NCBI GenBank assembly: GCA_902784585.1
Contig: CACZVM010000002.1
Coordinates: forward strand, 62,001-126,000
Length of the DNA stretch: 64,000 bases
Direction: 5' to 3'
Source: an uncultured Bacteroidales bacterium
GTDB lineage: Bacteria > Bacteroidota > Bacteroidia > Bacteroidales > Paludibacteraceae
Shown here: one piece after another, positions 26,149-35,387 of the stretch
How the letters are laid out: each line of letters starts with the position of its first letter
Position numbering within the stretch: position 1 is the stretch's first letter
The notes under the pieces: generated by a model
The model's database searches: none
What the model was told of the DNA's origin: nothing
What the model saw: only the letters and a program-made list of their open reading frames with translations
Translations under genes and position numbers: made by a program

Positions 26149-27465
26149 ATGGCGAATATTGTGGCGATAGTGGGTCGTCCCAACGTAGGGAAATCGACCC
26201 TGTTTAACCGCTTGACGGGTACACGTCGGGCGATAGTGATGAACACAGCGGGTACGACTCGTGACCGTCAGTACGGCAAAGCCGAATGGTGCGGCCGCGA
26301 GTTCTCGGTGATCGACACCGGCGGATGGGTGGTCAACAGCGACGACACCTTCGAGAGCGAGATCAACCGTCAGGTGGACTTGGCGATCCGCGAGGCGGAT
26401 GTGGTGCTGCTGGTAGTGGATGTCAACCAAGGTGTGACGGAGTTTGACACCGAGGTAGCGCATTTGCTCCGACAGGCGAAGAAACCGACCATCCTTGCCG
26501 TGAACAAAGTGGATACGTTTGAGAACCAATACGGTGCGGCCGAGTTCTACAAGTTGGGACTGGGTGAACCGTTTATCGTGTCGGCAGAGAACGGTCTGGG
26601 CACCGGTGACCTGCTGGACGAGGTGGTAAGCCGTTTCCGCAAGGAAGATGACAGCGATGAGGAACTAGAAGAGTTGCCTCGCTTTGCGATAGTAGGCCGT
26701 CCTAATGCCGGCAAGTCGAGCATACTGAATGCGTTTATAGGTGAGGAGCGTACCATCGTGACAGATATACCCGGTACGACACGCGACTCGATCTACACGC
26801 GCTACAACAAGTTCGGCAAGGACTTCTACCTGGTGGACACCGCAGGTATAAGAAAGAAAGCCAAAGTGACGGAAGATCAGGAGTACTACTCGGTGGTTCG
26901 AAGTATACGCGCGATAGAGAACAGCGACGTGTGCATCCTGATGATTGACGCGACACGCGGCATTGAGGCACAGGACCTGAATATCTACTCGCTCATACAG
27001 AAGAACAAGAAGGGACTGGTGGTGTGCATCAACAAGTGGGATCTAGTGGAAAGCAAGACGAATGCAGATATCAAAGCATACGAATCGGCTATTCGCGAAC
27101 GCATTGCGCCCTTTACAGACTTCCCTATCATCTTCACGAGTGCGCTGACTAAGCAGCGTATCTTCAAGGTGGTGGAGACCGCCTTACACGTGTACGAGAA
27201 CAAGAACAAGAAGGTGTCGACGGCGCAGTTGAACGACAAGTTCCTACCCCTGATAGAGAACTATCCGCCACCAGCATGGAAGGGCAAGTATATCAAGATC
27301 AAATACTGCACGCAGCTGCCGAACACGCAGATACCTACGTTTGTATTCTTTGCCAACCTGCCGCAGTACGTGAAAGAACCGTATCGCCGTTTTCTGGAGA
27401 ACAAACTACGCGAGTGGTGGGACTTCACGGGTACGCCGGTGCAACTCTTCATCCGAGCCAAATAG
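26149..27465 (+). CDS. der: ribosome assembly GTPase Der (EngA)
   Basis: 438 residues with two tandem GTPase domains and a C-terminal KH-like domain, as in all Der proteins. First domain: [21 protein letters not shown]. Second: [26 protein letters not shown]. It acts in 50S ribosomal subunit maturation in the cytoplasm. The KH-like part includes [19 protein letters not shown] and ends in LFIRAK. Confidence 0.97.
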   Translation: MANIVAIVGRPNVGKSTLFNRLTGTRRAIVMNTAGTTRDRQYGKAEWCGREFSVIDTGGWVVNSDDTFESEINRQVDLAIREADVVLLVVDVNQGVTEFDTEVAHLLRQAKKPTILAVNKVDTFENQYGAAEFYKLGLGEPFIVSAENGLGTGDLLDEVVSRFRKEDDSDEELEELPRFAIVGRPNAGKSSILNAFIGEERTIVTDIPGTTRDSIYTRYNKFGKDFYLVDTAGIRKKAKVTEDQEYYSVVRSIRAIENSDVCILMIDATRGIEAQDLNIYSLIQKNKKGLVVCINKWDLVESKTNADIKAYESAIRERIAPFTDFPIIFTSALTKQRIFKVVETALHVYENKNKKVSTAQLNDKFLPLIENYPPPAWKGKYIKIKYCTQLPNTQIPTFVFFANLPQYVKEPYRRFLENKLREWWDFTGTPVQLFIRAK

Positions 27466-27526
27466 CCGTCAGTCGTCCACATTCAGCGGTCAGATTTTAA
27501 GAAAAAGTTTACTTTTTACTTAAATA

Positions 27527-27558
27527 TTTGTGTAATTGAAATATTTTTTGTAACTTTG
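27527..27558 (+). promoter_or_regulatory. promoter of the FAH-porU operon
   Basis: TTTG (27527-27530), 20 bp, TAACTTTG (27551-27558); 19 nt to the ATG at 27578. Confidence 0.85.
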
Positions 27559-27577
27559 CGCGCTTTTTGTTGGATAC

Positions 27578-28099
27578 ATGAAAATCATCGGTTTTGTATA
27601 CAATAACGGTGAGGCACAGATGGTGCTGAAAGGAGACAGTTGTCTCTTGAACAACCGTAAGCCGCTTTTCATGCCCGACTGGACGAATGAGCTCTGTGTG
27701 ACAGACTGTATGATCCTGCGCGTAAGCCGCCTGGGCAAAGAGATAGCACCGCGTTTTGCGAACCGCTACTACGATGCCATAGCGCCCGGAGCCGACTTCA
27801 TCGCGATGGACATTGCCCGCGAGGCACAACAGGCAGGGCGGCCATGGACAGAAGCGCTGGCCTTTGACTACTCACTCGCAGTAGGAGACTTTGTAGAGCC
27901 ATCCGCATTCAATAGTCAGCCGTCAGACCGGTTGCTGAGTCCGGAAGAGGCGATAGCCGAAGCGAGCCGAGTGATGACGATACGTCAGGGCGACCTGATC
28001 TACATACAAGCCAAGCAAACACCGCGGCCGGTACAAAAAGAAGAAATCATCCGCACAGAGATCAACGGAGAAGAAAAACTATATTGCAAAATCAAATGA
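27578..28099 (+). CDS. FAH-fold protein, probably degenerate
   Basis: 173 residues resembling a short fumarylacetoacetate hydrolase domain: KPLFMPDWTNEL and the strand ILRVSRLGKEIAPRFA match the FAH core, and PWTEALAFDYSLAVGDF matches the later loop. The usual metal-ligand glutamates of FAH (H-E-x-E type) are not evident, so enzyme activity is doubtful. In Porphyromonas a FAH-family gene stands just before porU, porV and ispF; the same order here supports the identity. The stop codon overlaps the porU start as ATGA, so they are translationally coupled. A stretch near 27905-27930 encodes FNSQPSDR from a CAGTC-type repeat. Confidence 0.65.
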   Translation: MKIIGFVYNNGEAQMVLKGDSCLLNNRKPLFMPDWTNELCVTDCMILRVSRLGKEIAPRFANRYYDAIAPGADFIAMDIAREAQQAGRPWTEALAFDYSLAVGDFVEPSAFNSQPSDRLLSPEEAIAEASRVMTIRQGDLIYIQAKQTPRPVQKEEIIRTEINGEEKLYCKIK

Positions 28100-31000
28100 G
28101 ACGATACATATACATACTACTGCTATGGCTCAGCCTCCCACTGATAGCCGGTATACACACGTACACCGACCAGTCGGTGCTCAGCACGGGCAAGTGGGTG
28201 AAGATTCGCGTGAGCGAGACGGGTGTATGTCGTATGAGTTTCAGTCAACTACGTGACGCAGGTCTCACTCCCGAGCAGTTGCGCGTGTTCGGCTACGGTG
28301 GCGGGATGCTAGATCAGAACTTCCTGCATTCACATATCGACGACCTGCCGCAAGTGCCGGTGTACGTAGGCAACGACTACGTGCTCTTCTGGGTACAGGG
28401 TCCAGTGAAGTGGATATACAACGGTTCACGCTTCGAGCACACCACCAACCCCTACTCGCTCTACGGCTACTACCTGCTGAGCGATGACGCGGGTGAGCTG
28501 CTGCCGATGACGATAGACGAGGAAAACAGCAACGCGACGCCCACCGACGTGAGTACGTATCTGCACTATCAGGTGCATGAACTCGACTCGCTCAACCTGG
28601 TGGACCGCAGCGGCGTATCCGGTGGCGGAAGGGAGTTCTACGGCGAGCAGTTCAACAGCGCACAGAAACGTGTGTTCCGTTTTAACACGCCGAACGCCCT
28701 GGCAGGCGAGTCGAGTTATGTAGTGGTGGATGTAGCCGCCAAGTCGTCGGTTGTCTCGTATTTCCAACCGAACATCAACGGTCAGAACATGAGTTCGATC
28801 CGCATAGCAGCCACTCCCAGCAGTGACTTCTACACGATGGCGAACGTAGGCAACGGACGCATGAACAGCTCCTCCGTCGCCGACCAGCAAACGGTGCAAT
28901 TGACCTATCAGGGTAGTGCCAGCGGTTCGCTGGGCTGGTTGAACTACATTGAGATCACCACCCCGAGTGCGCTGACGATGACGGGCAGCTGGATGCCTAT
29001 CCGTTCGACGGTGAACTATAAGACAAACACCCCTGTTCGCTATCACCTGAGCGGTGCCACCGCCGAGACACAGATCTGGGATGTAACAGACGGTAGCCGC
29101 ATCGTACGCAAGAGTGCGACGATGACAGGCAATGAACTGGTATGGACAGGTACACAGGCGGACGGAATACATGAATATGTAGCCGTAACGCCCGGTAACA
29201 GCGGATTCGTAAGTGCACGCACGATAGGAAGCGTAGCCAACCAGAATCTGCATGCCCTGAGGAACATCGACTATGTCATCATCTGCCCGGAAGGGTACGA
29301 GTCGATAGCCGAAGACCTGGCTCGTGCGCACGAACAGAAAGAAGGAATCACATGGGCGGTAGTGACCGACCAACAGGTATATAATGAGTTCTCTTCCGGT
29401 ACACCGGACGCTACGGCTTACCGCTGGCTGATGAAGATGCTCTATGACCGTGCAGACGGAATAAACCAGAAACCGCGTTGGCTGCTGCTGATGGGTCATG
29501 GTACGTTTGACAACCGAAAGTTGCTGTCCAACTCCGGCATGAACACCCTGCTCTGCTACGAGGCGAAGAACTCAACCAACGAGGTAGAAGCCTATGCAAC
29601 GGATGACTACTTCACCTTCCTGGACGACAGCGAAGGCGAGACGGATACGGATGGCCGCATGGATATAGGCGTAGGACGTCTGCCGGTAGGTTCGACCGAC
29701 GAGGCCCGCGAAATGGTGGACAAACTGATCCGTTATATCCTGGATGAGCGCCCCGGCAAATGGAAACAGCAGCTGATCTTTCTAGCCGACGACGGCGACA
29801 AAGGCAGTCACACCGAGACAGCCGAAGCCGGAGCGGAGAAAGTGAGACTGAAGAACCCAGATTTCGTGGTACACAAGATATATCTGGACGCGTACCCGCA
29901 GGAAGTGAACGCGAGCGGCGAGAGTTATCCGCTGGCCAAGAACAGACTGGAGAACCTGCTCAAGAACGGTGCACTCTTCTTCGACTATTCCGGTCACGGC
30001 GGCTACAACGCCATCACCAACGAGTCGATGCTCAACCTGAAGGACATAGAGAGCATGACCAACAAGAACCATGCTTTCTGGCTCTTTGCGACATGCAACT
30101 TCGGACAGTTCGACAGCGGTAAGCGTTGTGCAGCCGAGTCGGCGGTACTGAACCCCATAGGCGGAGCCATCGGCGTACTGGCCGCCACCCGCACGGTATA
30201 TGCCACCGAGAACACCAAACTGAACAACGCCATATGCGACACCCTGTTTGGCCACAGCGACGTGTTCCACTATGAGATGACGATAGGTGAAGCCATCGCG
30301 GCAGGAAAGAACAAACTGACACAGAAGAATATCAACAAGTTGCCATATATCCTATTTGGAGACCCGGCATTGCATCTACAATACCCGACCAGTTATCAGG
30401 TGAACACTACCACCGTTATCGACACACTGCATGCACTGAGTATACAGGAAGTGGATGGAGAGATCATCGATGAAGACAGCATAGTAGTAGATGACTTCAA
30501 CGGCAAGGTGAACATCACCGTGTATGACAAGCTGCAGGTGATAGAGACACGCGATAACGACGACAAGACCGGCGAAGTAGAGATAAAGACCTATAACGAC
30601 TATTCCAACACGCTCTTCACCGGTTCGGCAGACGTGACGGACGGACGGTTCCACTATAGTTTCATGGTGCCGAAGGACATCCGCTACAACTACGGTCCGG
30701 GACGCATCGTCTATTATGCCTACACCGACGACTCGCTGGCGCTGGCAGAGGCCGTAGGACACAACGAGCAATTCATCATCGGTGGCACAGGTAGCATCCT
30801 GATTGTGGACACCGTAGGTCCGCAGATGACGATCTATCTGAACACGGCGGCCTTCCGAGACGGCGGACGCACCAACGAGACGCCACGTTTCTTTGCCGAC
30901 CTGTATGACGAACACGGCATCAACACCGCAGGCTCCGGTATCGGTCATGACCTGATGCTGATCGTGGATGACGATCCGAAGATGACCTATTCGCTCAACG

Positions 31001-31449
31001 AATACTTCACCGCCGCCAACAGCAGTTATCAGGCAGGACAAGTAAGTTACCTGATGGAGAAACTGGAGAACGGTTCGCACAGCCTGATGTTCCGTGCGTG
31101 GGACCTGATGAACAACAGTACGACGCAGACCCTGAATTTCATTGTGGAAGCAGGATTGGATCCGTCGATCTACCGCGTAGTGACCTACCCCAACCCGGTA
31201 TCGGAATCGGGTATGCTGAACCTAGTGGTACAATACGACCAACCGGATGAGGCACGCGAGACGGAGATCACGTTCTACGACCTGAGCGGACGACTTGTAT
31301 GGCGTCACACGCAGGACAGCGAGGATCAGATTCGTCTGAATCTAGCCCACATAGGACTGAACTGCGGCGTATATACATTCAGCGTAAGTGTTCGTTCGGT
31401 AGCCAACCGCTACTGCCGTTCTACAGGCAAGATCATTGTTACAAAGTAA
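28096..31449 (+). CDS. porU: type IX secretion sortase PorU
   Basis: Surface cysteine protease of the C25 (gingipain) family that removes C-terminal signals from type IX secretion cargo. 1117 residues from the ATG at 28096, which overlaps the upstream stop (ATGA). A hydrophobic signal peptide follows (YIYILLLWLSLPLIAG). Catalytic pair: His634 in FDYSGHGGYN and Cys667 in FATCNFGQ, 33 residues apart as in PorU. The end has a beta-sandwich with TYPNPVSESG and GVYTFSVSVRS, itself like a secretion C-terminal domain. PorV, its attachment partner, is next downstream. Confidence 0.92.
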   Translation: MRRYIYILLLWLSLPLIAGIHTYTDQSVLSTGKWVKIRVSETGVCRMSFSQLRDAGLTPEQLRVFGYGGGMLDQNFLHSHIDDLPQVPVYVGNDYVLFWVQGPVKWIYNGSRFEHTTNPYSLYGYYLLSDDAGELLPMTIDEENSNATPTDVSTYLHYQVHELDSLNLVDRSGVSGGGREFYGEQFNSAQKRVFRFNTPNALAGESSYVVVDVAAKSSVVSYFQPNINGQNMSSIRIAATPSSDFYTMANVGNGRMNSSSVADQQTVQLTYQGSASGSLGWLNYIEITTPSALTMTGSWMPIRSTVNYKTNTPVRYHLSGATAETQIWDVTDGSRIVRKSATMTGNELVWTGTQADGIHEYVAVTPGNSGFVSARTIGSVANQNLHALRNIDYVIICPEGYESIAEDLARAHEQKEGITWAVVTDQQVYNEFSSGTPDATAYRWLMKMLYDRADGINQKPRWLLLMGHGTFDNRKLLSNSGMNTLLCYEAKNSTNEVEAYATDDYFTFLDDSEGETDTDGRMDIGVGRLPVGSTDEAREMVDKLIRYILDERPGKWKQQLIFLADDGDKGSHTETAEAGAEKVRLKNPDFVVHKIYLDAYPQEVNASGESYPLAKNRLENLLKNGALFFDYSGHGGYNAITNESMLNLKDIESMTNKNHAFWLFATCNFGQFDSGKRCAAESAVLNPIGGAIGVLAATRTVYATENTKLNNAICDTLFGHSDVFHYEMTIGEAIAAGKNKLTQKNINKLPYILFGDPALHLQYPTSYQVNTTTVIDTLHALSIQEVDGEIIDEDSIVVDDFNGKVNITVYDKLQVIETRDNDDKTGEVEIKTYNDYSNTLFTGSADVTDGRFHYSFMVPKDIRYNYGPGRIVYYAYTDDSLALAEAVGHNEQFIIGGTGSILIVDTVGPQMTIYLNTAAFRDGGRTNETPRFFADLYDEHGINTAGSGIGHDLMLIVDDDPKMTYSLNEYFTAANSSYQAGQVSYLMEKLENGSHSLMFRAWDLMNNSTTQTLNFIVEAGLDPSIYRVVTYPNPVSESGMLNLVVQYDQPDEARETEITFYDLSGRLVWRHTQDSEDQIRLNLAHIGLNCGVYTFSVSVRSVANRYCRSTGKIIVTK

Positions 31450-31578
31450 CGAGTGAATGAATTAACGAAATATATAAACAAATAAAGTCTGTTTACAAGC
31501 CTATGAAACAAATCGCTTGAAAATTACCAACAAAGCAAACAACAAAACAAAATAACTAAAAAAACAAATTTCTTTAAG

Positions 31579-32781
31579 ATGAAAAAAATTCTGATTTCTC
31601 TCGCGGCCGCTATGTGCACCACGCTGGCGATCGCGCAGTCAGCTACCCCGGTAGCAGATCGAACGATGAACCCGCTAATTACCTCAATGCCGTCGCTGAC
31701 GATTGCTCCAGATGCTCGTTCGGCAGGTATGGGTGATATAGGTGTAGCCACCGAAGCGGACTTCAACTCGCAATACTGGAACCCGGCCAAGTACGCTTTC
31801 ATGTACTCGAAGGGTGGTATCACAGCCAACTACACGCCGTGGCTACGTAAGTTGGTAGGCGACATCGATCTGGCTTACTTGGCAGGTTTCTACAACTTCG
31901 GTGATCTGGGTGGTGGTATCGGTGCCAGCTTCACGTATTTCTCGATGGGTGACGTGGAGTTGATGAACGACCAGGACGTCTCCTATGGTACAGCTCGTCC
32001 GAACGAGTGGGCACTGGACGTAAGTTACTTCCGTAAACTACATGAGTACGTGTCGATGTCTGTTGCATTGCGTTTCCTCTACTCGGACCTGAACAACGGC
32101 ATGAACAGTACGCCGGGTTCGACTGCTCAGGAAATGCATGCCGCATGGACGATGGCTGCTGATATCTCTCTCTACTACCGTCAACCGTTTGAGTTGCCGA
32201 TGGGTACGAGTCACCTCGCACTCGGTTTCTCGCTGAAGAACCTGGGTGGTAAGATGACTTATAACGAGACGACAAGCAACTTCATCCCTGCCAGCATGAA
32301 CATCGGTGCCAGCTACGAGTTGCCCTGCGACAAGTACAACTTCCTGACCTTCAACCTGGAGGCAAACAAGATGCTTGTGCCGAGCCGCTATTCGAAGTTC
32401 GCTCCAAATCAAGAGACACAACGCTATACAGATACCGAGTATTCGGATCTGACATCGGCTAAGGGTTGGTTCCAATCGTTTGCTGACGCTCCGGGCGGTG
32501 CCAAGGAAGAGTTTGACGAAGTACGTTGGGGTGCAGGTATCGAGTACTCGTATAACAAGCAGTTCTTCGCTCGTGCCGGTTACAGCTACGAGAATTTCTA
32601 CAAAGGTAACCGTAACTACATCACCTTCGGTGCCGGTTTCCACCTGAGCATCGTAACGCTGGATGTAAGTTACTGCGTAGGTTTGGCATCGACCAACCCG
32701 CTGGACCAGACTATGCGCTTCTCGCTGGGCTTCGACCTCTACGGCATCAAAGACCTGGTGAACAACAAAAAAGCTAAGTAA
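31579..32781 (+). CDS. porV: type IX secretion outer membrane protein PorV (LptO)
   Basis: 400 residues. A signal peptide (MKKILISLAAAMCTTLAIAQ) is followed by the PorV-type start APDARSAGMGDIGVATEAD and a FadL-like barrel with aromatic alternation, ending GFDLYGIKDLVNN. PorV shuttles cargo from the translocon to PorU. Gene order porU-porV-ispF equals that of Porphyromonas. The 129-bp gap after porU is AT-rich; no clear promoter was found in it, so porV is probably read from the porU transcript. Confidence 0.92.
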   Translation: MKKILISLAAAMCTTLAIAQSATPVADRTMNPLITSMPSLTIAPDARSAGMGDIGVATEADFNSQYWNPAKYAFMYSKGGITANYTPWLRKLVGDIDLAYLAGFYNFGDLGGGIGASFTYFSMGDVELMNDQDVSYGTARPNEWALDVSYFRKLHEYVSMSVALRFLYSDLNNGMNSTPGSTAQEMHAAWTMAADISLYYRQPFELPMGTSHLALGFSLKNLGGKMTYNETTSNFIPASMNIGASYELPCDKYNFLTFNLEANKMLVPSRYSKFAPNQETQRYTDTEYSDLTSAKGWFQSFADAPGGAKEEFDEVRWGAGIEYSYNKQFFARAGYSYENFYKGNRNYITFGAGFHLSIVTLDVSYCVGLASTNPLDQTMRFSLGFDLYGIKDLVNNKKAK

Positions 32782-32815
32782 GCTATCAGCATTCAGCTAT
32801 CAGTTATCAGAGACC

Positions 32816-33286
32816 ATGCGTATTGGCTTTGGATATGATGTACATCAATTCTCCCCTGACCGCCAATTGTGGTTAGGGGGGATTGTTGTGCCATCTGAGA
32901 AAGGCCTGCTTGGTCACTCCGATGCCGACGTACTGATCCATGCGCTATGCGACGCGCTGCTAGGTGCAGCGGCGATGCGCGACATCGGTTATCATTTCCC
33001 GGATACCAAAGGCAACGAATATGAGGGCATCGACTCGAAGATTCTTCTTCGCCGCGTGATGGAGATGATTCGCAAAGCCGGGTACGAACTGGGCAATTGT
33101 GACATTACCGTGTGCGCGCAAGCACCGAAGCTGAATCCGTACATTCCTCAGATGCAAGCGTGTCTGGCAGAAGTGATGGGCGTTGAAGCGGGGCAGATAA
33201 GCATTAAAGCCACTACTACAGAACATCTTGGATTTGTAGGACGTGAAGAAGGAATAGCCGCATATGCTGTGGTGCTGATAAGGTGA
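32816..33286 (+). CDS. ispF: 2-C-methyl-D-erythritol 2,4-cyclodiphosphate synthase
   Basis: Fifth step of the MEP isoprenoid pathway. 156 residues, normal. The zinc ligands lie in GFGYDVHQF (Asp, His) and GHSDADVLIHALCDALLGAA; TTTEHLGFVGREEGIAA is the family's C-terminal motif. It follows porV by 34 bp, a gap built of CAGCT/ATCAG repeats. Confidence 0.96.
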   Translation: MRIGFGYDVHQFSPDRQLWLGGIVVPSEKGLLGHSDADVLIHALCDALLGAAAMRDIGYHFPDTKGNEYEGIDSKILLRRVMEMIRKAGYELGNCDITVCAQAPKLNPYIPQMQACLAEVMGVEAGQISIKATTTEHLGFVGREEGIAAYAVVLIR

Positions 33287-33296
33287 AAAGTGAAAG

Positions 33297-33617
33297 ATGA
33301 AAGGACTTCTTACCATAGCGTTGATAGCCAGCCTACTGAAAGTAGGCGGTAAGCCCGAAGCGGTGGAGACCGAAGGTGCTTACACGAAGTATGCGCTGAC
33401 AGACAGCGCTACGCTGGAGATATATGAAGCAGACACGATATATGTGGTAATGACAGTCTGCGCGCCACAATGTTCTTCGTGCGCGCGTGTATATAATAAG
33501 GAGGGAGAATTGATAGAGCAGATTACCCCACCCCTGCGCTCCGTCTTCCCACTGGCCACAATGGACAAACAGACCGGTCGCATCACATGGACCGACAATG
33601 ACGAATGGGAATACTGA
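33297..33617 (+). CDS. small exported protein of unknown function
   Basis: 106 residues. The first 15 residues (MKGLLTIALIASLLK) form a short hydrophobic segment, perhaps a signal peptide. The rest is mainly beta-type with one cysteine cluster (CAPQCSSCARVY) and a later DKQTGRITW stretch that looks like a repeated two-strand element. It begins 10 bp after ispF and is followed by a repeat array. No family recognised. Confidence 0.6.
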   Translation: MKGLLTIALIASLLKVGGKPEAVETEGAYTKYALTDSATLEIYEADTIYVVMTVCAPQCSSCARVYNKEGELIEQITPPLRSVFPLATMDKQTGRITWTDNDEWEY

Positions 33618-33633
33618 GTATTCCCTTATTTGT

Positions 33634-33788
33634 GATTGGTGATTGGTAATTGGTGATTGGTAATTGGTGATTGGTAATTGGTGATTGGTAATTGGTGATT
33701 GGTAATTGGTGATTGGTAATTGGTGATTGGTAATAATTGGTGATTGGTAATTGGTGATTGGTAATTGGTGATTGGTAATTGGTGATTT
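33634..33788. repeat. 7-bp tandem repeat array (ATTGGTGATTGGTAATT type)
   Basis: About 22 consecutive 7-mers alternating ATTGGTG and ATTGGTA, with one irregular unit near 33733, ending at the aroK start codon (33790). The same repeat is found in ddh at 9668-9696, in the methyltransferase gene near 51768-51796 and near 49927-49950. The 14-bp double unit is not a multiple of 3. Confidence 0.9.
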
Positions 33789-33789
33789 T

Positions 33790-34335
33790 ATGGAACTTCC
33801 TATTTATCTAGTCGGATACATGGGGGCAGGCAAGACAACTGCCGGAAGACTGCTGGCCGAGAAACTCGGTTGGCATTTTGTTGATCTGGACGATGCCTTT
33901 GAGCAGATCCACGGCCTGACACCTGCTGAATATATCCGCCGGTACGGCATAGAGGAGTTCAGAAAGAAAGAAAAATGGGTGGTGGAAGATCTGGCAGACC
34001 AGTCGCCCTACGAGAAGGTGATCTACGCCACAGGCGGCGGTTATCCGTGCTGGGAAGATAACATGGACTGCCTACGCGAACTCGGAACGAGTATCTATAT
34101 CCGCTGGGCACCTGAACATCTGGCCAAACGGCTGAGTCTGACAGACCTGAGTGAGCGACCGATGCTACAGGGAAAAACAGAAAAGGAGCTACTTGCATGT
34201 ATAGCTCCCCAACTGGAAGCGCGCGAGCCTTTCTACCGGCGCGCCAATCATATATTGGAAGTAGAAATCTGCGACGAGCAATCCGACGAACGGATAGCCG
34301 ACGAACTATTTCTCTTTATACGCGAGCGCGTATAA
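33790..34335 (+). CDS. aroK: shikimate kinase
   Basis: Phosphorylates shikimate in the aromatic amino acid pathway. 181 residues from the ATG at 33790 directly after the 7-mer array. Walker A is GYMGAGKTTAGR; the shikimate-binding DLDDAFEQ and the ATGGGYPCW (GGG) motif are present, and ERPML forms the lid. Its 3' end overlaps sufE on the other strand by 30 bp. With the ATG so close to a repeat array, changes in repeat number could alter mRNA length or promoter spacing. Confidence 0.93.
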   Translation: MELPIYLVGYMGAGKTTAGRLLAEKLGWHFVDLDDAFEQIHGLTPAEYIRRYGIEEFRKKEKWVVEDLADQSPYEKVIYATGGGYPCWEDNMDCLRELGTSIYIRWAPEHLAKRLSLTDLSERPMLQGKTEKELLACIAPQLEAREPFYRRANHILEVEICDEQSDERIADELFLFIRERV

Positions 34336-34722
34336 CTTCATTTGCTTAAGCATTGCCACCAGGCCATTGGTACGCGTAGGACTAAGGTGAGCCTGGAGTT
34401 GGATGGCGTCAATGAAATAGAGATTGGCGTCGATTATCTCTTGTGGTGTGTGTCCGCTCAGAACATGAATGAGCAGGGCAACAATGCCTCGCACAAGGAT
34501 AGCATCGGACTCGCCTGCAAAGATCAGCTTGTCCCCCTCCATGTGTGCAGTGAGCCACACACTGGACTGACAACCATCGATGCGATTCTGCTCGGTACGC
34601 TCTTCGTCGGGAAGCGGCTGTAATCCCTTACCATAATCGACGAGCAACTCATAGCGGCTCATCCAGTCATCCATAGAAGTGAACTCCTCGATGATCTCGT
34701 CTTGCAACTCGTTGATACTCAT
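34306..34722 (-). CDS. sufE: SufE-type sulfur acceptor
   Basis: Takes sulfur from cysteine desulfurase SufS for iron-sulfur cluster assembly. 138 residues, normal for SufE. The key cysteine is in RIDGCQSSVWL; LPDEERTEQNRIDG precedes it. It overlaps the ftsE stop by 4 bp (ATGA), suggesting translational coupling, and converges with aroK with a 30-bp overlap. SufB, SufC, SufD and SufS are not in the window. Confidence 0.9.
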   Translation of the reverse strand: MSINELQDEIIEEFTSMDDWMSRYELLVDYGKGLQPLPDEERTEQNRIDGCQSSVWLTAHMEGDKLIFAGESDAILVRGIVALLIHVLSGHTPQEIIDANLYFIDAIQLQAHLSPTRTNGLVAMLKQMKLYALAYKEK

Positions 34723-35381
34723 TCTTTTATCTCTCCGTTAGCGAATTGCCAGTGCCGACCGGGGTAACGCTCCGGCCAGAGTGAGTTGTGGGTGGACATG
34801 AGCACAGTGATGCCTGCGCGGCTGATGCTATAGAGGAGGTCCATGATCTCGCTTCCGGTCTCCGTATCAAGGTTACCGGTTGGTTCATCAGCCAAGATCA
34901 TCTCAGGGCTGTTGAGCAGGGCGCGTGCGATGACGACACGTTGCTGCTCACCGCCAGAGAGTTCGTAGGGTTTCTTATAGGCCTTTGTCTCCATGCCGAC
35001 CTGCTCAAGTACTTCGTGGACATGATCGCGCATGAGTTTGCGGTCCTTCCACCCCGTGGCCCGAAGGACGAAGAGAAGGTTCTCTTCTACAGAACGATCG
35101 GTAAGTAACTTATAATCCTGGAAGATGATGCCGAGTCGGCGGCGTAAATAAGGCAGCTTGCGACGGCGGATACGACGGATGTCATATTCGAGCACATGAG
35201 CTTCGCCTGCCGTGATAGGCAGTGCGCCATAGATAGTCTTCATCAGCGATGACTTGCCGCTTCCCACTTTACCGAGCAGATAGATCATCTCGCCGCTCTG
35301 CACGGAGAGATTGACATCGTGAAGCACGATCTGATCGGCCTGACGTATCTCGACGTTCTTATAGTTAATCAGTTCAGCCAT
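34719..35381 (-). CDS. ftsE: cell division ATP-binding protein FtsE
   Basis: 220-residue ABC ATPase. Walker A is GKVGSGKSS, the signature [15 protein letters not shown], Walker [12 protein letters not shown] and a switch His in STHNSLW. FtsE with FtsX activates cell-wall hydrolases at the septum. FtsX is not adjacent here, so it must be elsewhere, and other small ABC ATPases such as LolD are a weaker alternative. The gene lies 6 bp after the DUF349 gene and overlaps sufE. Confidence 0.85.
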   Translation of the reverse strand: MAELINYKNVEIRQADQIVLHDVNLSVQSGEMIYLLGKVGSGKSSLMKTIYGALPITAGEAHVLEYDIRRIRRRKLPYLRRRLGIIFQDYKLLTDRSVEENLLFVLRATGWKDRKLMRDHVHEVLEQVGMETKAYKKPYELSGGEQQRVVIARALLNSPEMILADEPTGNLDTETGSEIMDLLYSISRAGITVLMSTHNSLWPERYPGRHWQFANGEIKE

Positions 35382-35387
35382 AGGGAG

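Noticed and set aside
34719-35381. ftsX next to ftsE
   Set aside because: Neither neighbour (sufE, DUF349 gene) is an FtsX-like membrane protein, so the permease is outside the window.
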